Shown here: positions 6,191 to 13,911 of the stretch, piece after piece
How positions within the stretch are numbered: the stretch's first letter is position 1
Layout of the letters: each line of letters opens with the position of its first letter
Source: Symbiodinium natans
Lineage: Eukaryota; Sar; Dinophyceae; Suessiales; Symbiodiniaceae
Assembly (NCBI GenBank): GCA_905221605.1
Contig: CAJNDS010001516.1
Coordinates: 1 to 15,604, forward strand
Reading direction: 5' to 3'
Length of the DNA stretch: 15,604 nucleotides
Made by a program: the position numbers and the translations under genes
Notes under the pieces: generated by a model
Told to the model about the DNA's origin: nothing
Seen by the model: only the letters and a program-made list of their open reading frames with translations
Database searches by the model: none

Positions 6191-6363
6191 AAACCCTAAA
6201 CCCTAAACCCTGAACCCTGAACCCTAAACCCTAAACCCTAAACCCTAAACCCTAAACCCTAAACCCTAAACCCTAAACCCTAAACCCTAAACCCTAAACC
6301 CTAAACCCTAAACCCTACACCCTAAACCCTAAACCCTAAACCCTAAACCCTAAACCCTAAACC
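6191..6363 (-). repeat. Telomere-like block, CCCTAAA
   Basis: About 24 heptamers, nearly all perfect, with CCCTGAA at the left and a single CCCTACA. Orientation is opposite to the block ending at 6055, 135 bp away. Confidence 0.94.
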
Positions 6364-6514
6364 CCCAACCCCCCAAGCCCGAACGGTGGTGGCGGTGTGT
6401 CCGTAGCACCAGTGGATGGATGGTGAACCGTGCCGTAAAGCCGACCTTGCGTCCGGAGCCGGAAAGCAAAAAGGGTTCATCCATCCCTCAATGGAATAGG
6501 AGTCAGGTTGTAGG
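6364..6514. other. Low-copy island
   Basis: C-rich start, then a balanced 120 bp with a short plus-strand frame (PNGGGGVSVAPVDGW) that stops early. GGATGGATGG near 6413 and CATCCATCC near 6479 form a small inverted pair. No gene called. Confidence 0.35.
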
Positions 6515-6619
6515 GTTTAAGCTTGGGGTGTTCCCGCTTATACTAACAGCCCCCCCCCCCCCTCATTATAGTCCCTGTTAAGGACTGTTGGTATATGGGG
6601 GAACATGCCAAGTTTAAAC
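6515..6619. mobile_element. 105-bp foldback with poly-C centre
   Basis: Bases 6515-6549 and 6585-6619 are reverse complements over 35 bp without gaps and with about seven mismatches. Examples are GTTTAA facing TTAAAC, TGTTCCC facing GGGAACA and AACAG facing CTGTT. The 35-base centre starts with C13 (6550-6562), and AGTCC at 6570-6574 faces GGACT at 6582-6586. Homology ends at both outer edges. It resembles the foldback at 708-849 in design but not in sequence. Likely a MITE/foldback insertion or a structured RNA. Confidence 0.6.
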
Positions 6620-6746
6620 GATCTGGGATTTGGGGGTTTTTGAATTTCGGACCCGTCTCCTCGCCATGTGTTTCCTGGGATGTTGTCTCAACTCGTCACC
6701 CTTAGTCCCCCCAAGCCCTGCTTGGCCGTGCAATGAGGTCCATGCG
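6620..6746. other. Low-copy island
   Basis: The plus strand has a hydrophobic, Cys-rich frame containing FRTRLLAMCFLGCCLNSS that stops at the following TTTAGGG unit. It is membrane-segment-like in composition but short and unassigned. Confidence 0.3.
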
Positions 6747-6858
6747 GTTTAGGGTTTCGGGTTTAGGGTGTAGGGGTGTAGGGTTTAGGGCAGCCTTGTA
6801 CCCTACACCCTAAACCTAAACCCTAAACCCTAAAGCCTAAACCCTAAACCCTAAACCC
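6747..6858. repeat. Head-to-head telomere-like blocks (palindromic junction)
   Basis: TTTAGGG-orientation units (6747-6790) meet CCCTAAA-orientation units (6801-6858) across a ten-base spacer. GTTTAGGGTGTAGGG at 6761-6775 is the exact reverse complement of 6801-6815, so even the TGTAGGG variant is mirrored. This is what an inverted duplication or an end-to-end fusion of two repeat tracts would leave. Confidence 0.85.
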
Positions 6859-6957
6859 GCCCAGACCTCACAGGCTACGGCGGCTACAGCGGTGGTGGCG
6901 GCTGGGTGTACTGCCCGGAGCTGCACCCTGGAGCGCAAAGGTTTCGAGATGAGGGCT
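6859..6957 (+). other. GC-rich coding-like island, Gly/Tyr-rich
   Basis: The plus strand frame contains DLTGYGGYSGGGGWVYCPEL followed by HPGAQRFRDE, then runs into the next TTTAGGG block and stops. GC content and residue mix suggest real coding ancestry. No family assigned. Confidence 0.38.
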
Positions 6958-6985
6958 TAGGATTTAGGGTTTAGGGTTTAGGATC
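6958..6985 (+). repeat. Short TTTAGGG block
   Basis: Three canonical units flanked by AGGATTTAGG and TTTAGGATC variants. It is the last telomere-like heptamer block in the window. Confidence 0.85.
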
Positions 6986-7162
6986 TGGCTAGCCCGGCCC
7001 ATCAACCCTCTGTGAGGACCCGTGGGAGGAAGTTGAAGGTGGCCCCCCGCCCCCCCCCCCTGTATGCATAGTATATCTGTTTGTATAAAAAATATATCTA
7101 TATATATGTATATATATATATATGTAAGAGGGACCTTTAGGTACTATGTGATTACTTTCCTT
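6986..7162. other. Spacer with poly-C and (TA)n
   Basis: A short low-copy part, then C6-G-C11 (7043-7060) and an AT dinucleotide-rich stretch (about 7086-7123). From 7124 it is single-copy up to the hairpin satellite. No gene seen. Confidence 0.6.
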
Positions 7163-10100
7163 TCTTGGAGAAGGAGGTTAAATAGTTTAAATAGTTTAGA
7201 TAGTTTAGATAGTTCAGGAAGCCCCTGAACTATCTAAACTATCTAACCTCGATTTTGGGAGAAAAGGAGGTTAGATAGTTTAGATAGTTTAGATAGTTTA
7301 AATAGTTTAGACGAGCCCCTAAACTATCTAAACTATCTAACCTCGATTTTGGGAGAAACAGAGGTTAGATAGTTTAGATAGTTTAGAAAGTTTCAAACCT
7401 CCTGGGGGCCTCCCCGGAAAGAGGTTAGATAGTTTAGATAGTTTAGATAGTTCAGGAAGCCCCTGAACTATCTAAACTATCTAAACTATCTAACCTCTTT
7501 CTGGGGAGGCCCCCAGGAGGTTTGAAACTTTCTAAACTATCTAAACTATCTAAACTATCTAAACTATCTCGATTTTGGGAGAAAAGGAGGTTAGTTTAGA
7601 TAGTTTAGATAGTTTAGACGAGCCCCTAAACTATCTAAACTATCTAACCTCGATTTGGGAGAAAAGGGAGGTAGATAGTTTAGTTTAGATAGTTTAGATA
7701 GTTTAGATAGTTTAGATAGTTTTAGATAGTTTAGATAGTTCGATAGTTTAGACGAGCCCCTAAACTATCTAAACTATCTAACCTCGATTTTGGGAGAAAA
7801 GGAGGTTAGATAGTTTAGATAGTTTAGATAGTTTGGATAGTTTAGACGAGCCCCTAAACTATCTAAACTATCTAACCTCGATTTTGGGAGAAACAGAGGT
7901 TAGATAGTTTAGATAGTTTAGACAGTTTAGATAGTTTAGAAAGTTTCAAACCTCCTGGGGGCCTCCCCGGAAAGAGGTTAGATAGTTTAGATAGTTTAGA
8001 TAGTTCAGGAAGCCCCTGAACTATCTAAACTATCTAAACTATCTAACCTCTTTCCGGGGAGGCCCCCAGGAGGTTTGAAACTTTCTAAACTATCTAAACT
8101 ATCTAAACTATCTATCCTCGATTTTGGGAGAAAAGGAGGTTAGATAGTTTAGATAGTTTCGATAGTTTAGATAGTTCAGACGAGCCCCTAAAGTATCTAA
8201 ACTATCTAACCTCGATTTTGGGAGGAACAGAGGTTAGATAGTTTAGATAGTTTAGATAGTTTAGATAGTTTAGACGAGCCCCTAAACTATCTAAACTATC
8301 TAACCTCGATTTTGGGAGAAACGGAGGTTAGATAGTTTAGATAGTTTAGATAGTTTAGATAGTTTAGAAAGTTTCAAACCTCCTGGGGGCCTTCCCGGAA
8401 AGAGGTTAGATAGTTTAGATAGTTTAGATAGTTCAGGAAGCCCCTGAACTATCTAAACTATCTAAACTATCTAACCTCTTTCCGGGGAGGCCCCCAGGAG
8501 GTTTGAAACTTCTAAACTATCTAAACTATCTAAACTATCTAAACTATCTAAACTATCTAACCTCGATTTTGGGAGAAAAGGAGGTTAGATAGTTTAGATA
8601 GTTTAGATAGTTTAAATAGTTTAGACGAGCCCCTAAACTATCTAAACTATCTATCCTCGATTTTGGCAGAAACAGAGGTTAGATAGTTTAGATAGTTTAG
8701 ATAGTTTAGAAAGTTTCTAACCTCCTGGGGGCCTCCCCGGAAAGAGGTTAGATAGTTTAGATAGTTTAGATACTTCAGGAAGCCCCTGAACTATCTAAAC
8801 TATCTAACCTCTTTCCGGGGAGGCCCCCGGGAGGTTTGAAACTTTCTAAACTATCTAAACTATCTAAACTATCTAAACTATCTAACCTCGATTTTGGGAG
8901 AAAAGGAGGTTAGATAGTTTAGATAGTTTAGATAGTTTTAGTACGAGCCCCTAAACTATCTAAACTATCTAACCTCGATTTTGGGAGGAAAAGGAGGTTA
9001 GATAGTTTGATAGGTTAGTTGTTAGATAGTTAGATAGTTTAGATGTTAGATAGTTTAGCTAGTTTAGATAGTTTAGATAGTTTAGATAGTTTTTAGATAG
9101 TTTAGAGGGTTAGACGAGCCCCTAAACTATCTAAACTATCTAACCTAGATTTTGGAGAAAACAGCGGTTAGGATAGTTTAGATAGTTAGATAGTTAGATA
9201 GTTTTTAGATAGTTTAGAAAGATTTCACACCTCCTGGGGGCCTCCCCGGAAAGGGGTAGATAGTTTAGATAGTTAGATAGTTCAGGAAGCCCCTGAACTA
9301 TCTAAACGATCTAACTATCTAACCTCTTTTTTTTTCCTGGGGAGTCCCACGCGGAGGTGTGAAACTTTCTAAACTATCTAACGCATCTAAACTATCTAAA
9401 CTATCTAAACTATCTAACCTCGATTTTGGGAGAAAAGGAGGTTAGATAGTTTAGATAGTTTAGATAGTTTAAATAGTTTAGACGAGCCCCTAAACTATCT
9501 AAGCTATCTAACCTCGATTTTGGGAGAAACAGAGGTTAGATAGTTTAGATAGTTTAGATAGTTTAGATAGTTTAGATAGTTTAGATAGTTTAGATAGTTT
9601 AGATAGTTTAGAAAGTTTCAATTCCCTCTGGGTCGTCCCCAGCCAGAGGTTAGATAGTCTAGATAGTTTAGATAGTTCAGGAAGCCCCTGAACTATCTAA
9701 ACTATCTAAACTATCTAACCTCTTTCCGGGGAGGCCCCCAGGAGGTTTGAAACTTTCTAAACTATCTAAACTATCTAAACTATTTAAACTATCTAACCTC
9801 GATTTTGGGAGAAAAGGAGGTTAGATAGTTTAGATAGTTTAGATAGTTTAAATAGTTTAGACGAGCCCCTAAACTATCTAAACATTCTAACCTCGATTTT
9901 GGGAGAAACAGAGGTTAGATAGTTTAGATAGTTTAGATAGTTTAAATAGTTTAGACGAGCCCCTAAACTATCTAAACATTCTAACCTCGATTTTGGGAGA
10001 AACAGAGGTTAGATAGTTTAGATAGTTTAGATAGTTTAGATAGTTTAGATAGTTTAGAAAGTTTCAAACCTCCTGGGGGCCTCCCCGGAAAGAGGTTAGA

Positions 10101-10895
10101 TAGTTTAGATAGTTTAGATAGTTCAGGAAGCCCCTGAACTATCTAAACTATCTAAACTATCTACCCTCTTTCCGGGGAGGCCCCCAGGAGGTTTGAAACT
10201 TTCTAAACTATCTAAACTATCTAAACTATCTAAACTATCTAAACTATCTAACCTCGATTTTGGGAGAAAAGGAGGTTAGATAGTTTAGATAGTTTAGATA
10301 GTTTAAATAGTTTAGACGAGCCCCTAAACTATCTAAGCTATCTAACCTCGATTTTGGGAGAAACAGAGGTTAGATAGTTTAGATAGTTTAGATAGTTTAG
10401 ATAGTTTAGAAAGTTTCAATTCCCTCTGGGTCGTCCCCAGCCAGAGGTTAGATAGTCTAGATAGTTTAGATAGTTCAGGAAGCCCCTGAACTATCTAAAC
10501 TATCTAAACTATCTAACCTCTTTCCGGGGAGGCCCCCAGGAGGTTTGAAACTTTCTAAACTATCTAAACTATCTAAACTATCTAACCTCCATTTTGGGAG
10601 AAAAGGAGGTTAGATAGTTTAGATAGTTTAGATAGTTTAGATAGTTTAGATAGTTTAGATAGTTTAGACGAGCCTCTAAACTATCTAAACTATCTAACCT
10701 CGGTTTTGGGGAAAAAAAGGAGGTTAGATAGTTTAGACAGTTTAGATAGTTTAGATAGTTGAGACGAGCCCCTAAACCATCTAAACTATCTAACCTCCTT
10801 TTTTCCCAAAATAGAGGTTAGATAGTTTAGATAGTTTAGATAGTTTTCAAAGTTTTAATTCGCTCTGGGTCGCCCCCAGCCAGAGGTTAGATAGT
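7163..10895. repeat. 3.7-kb hairpin satellite built on TTTAGATAG / CTATCTAAA
   Basis: The whole region is tandem self-complementary units. Type A is GAGGTTAGATAG followed by TTTAGATAG nonamers, an eight-base loop ACGAGCCC, the mirrored nonamers, CTATCTAACCTC, and a linker GATTTTGGGAGAAA. Fifteen A loops start at about 7311, 7618, 7752, 7845, 8180, 8273, 8624, 8943, 9113, 9482, 9861, 9954, 10315, 10668 and 10764. Type B is longer, centred on TTCAGG-AAGCC-CCTGAA, with arms that also include CAAACCTCCTGGGGGCCTCC and its mirror. Nine B centres lie at about 7215, 7453, 8006, 8434, 8776, 9283, 9678, 10124 and 10476, the first truncated. Both strands are equivalent, so the region has no orientation. 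No open frame of note exists. If transcribed it would give long near-perfect hairpin RNA. Confidence 0.93.
7365..7553. repeat. Example type B long palindrome, about 92-bp arms
   Basis: Bases 7365-7456 and 7462-7553 are reverse complements around the five-base loop AAGCC (7457-7461). The only mismatch I see is TTTCTGGGG on the right against CCCCGGAAA on the left. Similar near-perfect palindromes are centred near 8013, 8441 and 10131. Arms this long with so short a loop could extrude as cruciforms. Confidence 0.9.
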
Positions 10896-11070
10896 ATTGG
10901 GGGGAGGCGCGGGCTCGTAATTTAGTATTACGGGAGGCCCGGGCTCGTAATTTAGTATTGGGGGGAGGCGCGGGCTCGTAATTTAGTATTGGGGGGAGGT
11001 GCGGGCTCGTAATTTAGTATTGGGGGGAGGCCGGGCTAATTTAGTATTGGGGGGAGGCCCGGGCTCCCCC
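10896..11070. repeat. 31-bp G-rich tandem repeat
   Basis: About five and a half units of ATTGGGGGGAGGCGCGGGCT plus CGTAATTTAGT, 31 bp each, with GCGC/CCCG/TGCG variation and a shortened fifth unit. The G6 run and neighbouring G triplets could form G-quadruplexes. It starts within the final TTAGATAGT of the hairpin satellite, so the two arrays are fused without spacer. Confidence 0.9.
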
Positions 11071-11280
11071 GCCTTTTCGGACTTAAATTATTTACATAAT
11101 TTAAATGTGACGGGCAGGTTTCGGATTTATATTATTTAAATTATTCAATTCGGCCGGGAATTCAATAATTCAAATAATTTACATAATTTACATAATTTAC
11201 ATAATCTAAATAATTTAAATAATTTGAATAATTTAAATCGCTCAAATAATTTAGATAATTTAAATAATTTAAATCCGAAA
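11071..11280. repeat. AT-rich nonamer zone with inverted ends
   Basis: Mostly 9-bp units of the type AAATAATTT / ACATAATTT. TTTCGGATTTA at 11119-11129 is the exact reverse complement of 11270-11280, and AT-rich arms inside it also match in inverted orientation, making a foldback of about 160 bp. The centre near 11145-11165 contains the GC-rich CAATTCGGCCGGGAATTC. Confidence 0.75.
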
Positions 11281-11290
11281 GTGGGGGGGG

Positions 11291-13090
11291 GATTCTGAGT
11301 TCACGTTTTCACCCAAAGCGCTAAATCGCAAGGCCTGGTCCCTAAGATTTTGGGTTCAAGTTTTCCTCCAAAGAGCCAAATCGCAAGCCCTGGTCCCTAA
11401 GATTTTCGGCTCAAGTTTTCCTCCAAACAGCCAAATCGCAAGCCTGGTCCCTAAGATTTTGGGTTCAAGTTTTCCTCCAAAGAGCCAAATCGCAAGCCCT
11501 GGTCCCTAAGATTTTGGGTTCAAGTTGTCCTCCAAAGAGCCAAATCGCAAGCCCTGGTCCCTAAGATTTTGGGTTCAAGTTTTCCTCCAAAGAGCCAAAT
11601 CGCAAGCCCTGGTCCCTAAGATTTTGGGTTCAAGTTTTTCTCCAAAGGGCCAAATCGCAAGCCCTGGTCCCTAAGATTTTGGGTTCAAGTTTTCCTCCAA
11701 AGAGCCAAATCGCAAGCCCTGGTCCCTAAGATTTTCGGCTCAAGTTTTCCTCCAAAGAGCCAAATCGCAAGCCTGGTCCCTAAGATTTTGGGTTCAAGTT
11801 TTCCTCCAAAGAGCCAAATCGCAAGCCCTGGTCCCTAAGATTTTGGGTTCAAGTTTTTCTCCAAAGAGCCAAATCGCAAGCCCTGGTCCCTAAGATTTTG
11901 GGTTCAAGTTTTCCTCCAAAGAGCCAAATCGCAAGCCCTGGTCCCTAAGATTTTGGGTTCAAGTTCTTCTCCAAAGAGCCAAATCGCACAGCCCTGGTCC
12001 CTAAGATTTTGGGTTCAAGTTTTCCTCCAAAAAGCCAAATCGCAAGCCCTGGTCCCTAAGATTTTGGGTCCAAGTTTTCCTCCAAAGAGCCAAATCGCAA
12101 GCCCTGGTCACTAAGATTTTGGGTTCAAGTTTTCCTCCAAAGAGCCACATCGCAAGCCCTGGTCCCTAAGGTTTTGGGTTCAAGTTTTCCTCCAAAAAGC
12201 CAAATCGCAAGCCCTGGTCCCTAAGATTTTGGGTTCAAGTTTGCCTCCAAAAAGCCAAATCGCAAGCCCTGGGCCCTAAGATTTTGGGTTCAAGGTTTCC
12301 TCCAAAGAGCCAAATCGCAAGCCCTGGTCCCTAAGATTTTGGGTTCAAGTTTTCCTCCAAAGAGCCAAATCGCAAGCCCTGGTCCCTAAGATTTTGGGTT
12401 CAAGTTTTCCTCCAAAGAGCCAAATCGCAAGCCCTGGTCCCGAAGATTTTGGGTTCAAGTTTTCCTCCAAAGAGCCAAATCGCAAGCCCTGGCCCCTAAG
12501 GTTTTGGGTTCAAGTTTTCCTCCAAAGAGCCAAATCGCAAGCCCTGGTCCCTAAGATTTTGGGTTCAATTTTTTCTCCAAAGAGCCAAATCGCAAGCCCT
12601 GGTCCCTAAGATTTTGGGTTCAAGTTTTCCTCCAAAGAGCAAAATCGCAAGCCCTGGTCCCTAAGATGTTGGGTTCAAGTTTGCCTCCAAAGAGCCAAAT
12701 CGCAAGCCCTGGTCCCTAAGATTTTGGGTTCAAGTTTGCCTCCAAAGAGCCAAATCGCAAGCCCTGGTCCCTAAGATTTTGGGTTCAAGTTTTCCTCCAA
12801 AGAGCCAAATCGCAAGCCCTGGTCCCTAAGATTTTGGGTTCAAGTTTTCCTCCAAAGAGCCAAATCGCAAGCCCTGGTCCCGAAGATTTTGGGTTCAAGT
12901 TTTTCTCCAAAGAGCCAAATCGCAAGCCCTGGTCCCCAAAATTTTGGGTTCAAGTTTTCCTCCAAAAAGCCAAATCGCAAGCCCTGGTCCCTAAGATTTT
13001 GAGTTCAAGTTTTCCTCCAAAGAGCCAAATCGCAAGCCCTGGTTTCTAAGATTTTGGGTTCAATTTTTCCTCCAAAGAGCCAAATCGCAA
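11291..13090. repeat. 55-bp minisatellite, about 33 copies
   Basis: The consensus unit starts ATTTTGGGTTCAAGTTTTCC, continues TCCAAAGAGCCAAATCGCAA and ends GCCCTGGTCCCTAAG (55 bp). The first copy (11291-11346) is diverged and the others vary by only a few bases. Measured from 11347 to 13051 the spacing is 31 periods. Because 55 is not a multiple of three, frames rotate, and the usual CCCTAAG gives a stop in one of them. The 71-codon frames at 12394 and 12834 exist only where CCCTAAG has mutated to CCCGAAG, so they are not genes. Confidence 0.95.
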
Positions 13091-13494
13091 CCCTATCTCT
13101 GTCGCTATCTTTCTTTCTTTCGTTTTTTCTTTAGCTTTCTCTCTTTCCTGTCCCTACCCATTCTCAGCCTCTCTATCTCACTCTATGCGCGATGGAAGCA
13201 GGCGTCCTTTTTACGTTTTCTGTGTTTTCAAGCCAAAAAAAGACATCCCAAAAGAAAGCACTTAGGGGTATCCCTTTTGCTCGTTTGAAGACACAGAAAG
13301 CGATTAAAGAGACACCGTTTTGGATTGGCAGCAAACGCAGCTGATGCTCATGGTATCTCACTCTATACATAGGGGCGATGGAATGGGTGTCCTTTTTTCA
13401 ATCGTTTTCTGCATCTTCAAGGGAGAAAAAGCGACACACCCCGAGAAGGAAAAGAACATATTTGCTAGAGAGGGGTGAAGAGCTCCTCTCCTCT
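13091..13494. other. CT-rich low-copy region with a diverged duplication
   Basis: A pyrimidine-rich start (CTTTCTTTCTTTCG) leads to a segment beginning TATCTCACTCTAT near 13165. This segment recurs about 190 bp later near 13353 with the same order of landmarks (GCGATGGAA, GTGTCC/GCGTCC, TTTTCTGxxTxTTCAAG). The duplication is old. The short open frames on both strands inside it are not recognised and I do not call a gene. Confidence 0.5.
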
Positions 13495-13541
13495 CTTTAC
13501 TTATTCTTTACTTATTCTTTACTTATTCTTTACTTATTCTT
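13495..13541 (+). repeat. (CTTTACTTATT) tandem repeat
   Basis: Four tandem copies of the 11-mer CTTTACTTATT, the last partial, inside CT-rich sequence. Two overlapping plus-strand frames pass through it (Leu/Phe/Tyr-rich), an effect of the repeat. Confidence 0.9.
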
Positions 13542-13867
13542 TCCCTTTCCTCTCTTTCTATCTGTTCTTGTTCTTTTTCGCTTCAACAAGCAAAATAAGG
13601 GAAAGGAGATTTCCTGAAGAGGTGGGAGGACACCTATCTGTGAAGAGCAAGAATGGTTCTTTCTCATTCAAAAGGGACAGGGGAGAGATGCACCTTCTTT
13701 GCGCCTTGTTTGGTCCGTCCCTCTCCTTGCTTCCGGTCTCTTCTATTCCTTAGAAAGAGAGGAAAGACGAAGACGAGTACCATCTTCTCTTTGCCATGGG
13801 CAAAACCCGAGGGGCGCCAGGCGGGCCAGGGGGGGGCCAGGGGGACAGGGTAGAAAGGCCCGAAACC
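13542..13867. other. Low-copy region, no gene called
   Basis: Non-repetitive sequence apart from a GGGGCC-rich end (13810-13850). An ATG at 13653 opens a 66-codon plus-strand frame (start MVLSHSKGTGERCTFFAPCL) ending in Gly/Arg-rich low complexity, and two other frames overlap it. Mixed residue use makes it the least implausible ORF on the right side, but there is no family resemblance, codon evidence or splice context to support it. Confidence 0.35.
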
Positions 13868-13905
13868 ACCTAAACGATCTAAACTATCTAAACTATCTAA
13901 CCTTG
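13868..13905. repeat. Isolated copy of the CTATCTAAA satellite unit
   Basis: CCTAAACGATCTAAACTATC followed by TAAACTATCTAACCTTGA is a single right arm of the hairpin satellite that ends at 10895, now 3 kb away. Only the right-arm polarity is present, with no hairpin partner nearby. Confidence 0.88.
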
Positions 13906-13911
13906 AGTATT

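Noticed and set aside
7163-10895. A CRISPR array
   Set aside because: There are no unique equal-length spacers; the units are low-complexity palindromes with shared loops, and the window is clearly eukaryotic in character.
12394-13049. Two 71-codon frames in the 55-bp minisatellite
   Set aside because: They open only because CCCTAAG is mutated to CCCGAAG in two copies, and each reads the same unit in rotating frames.
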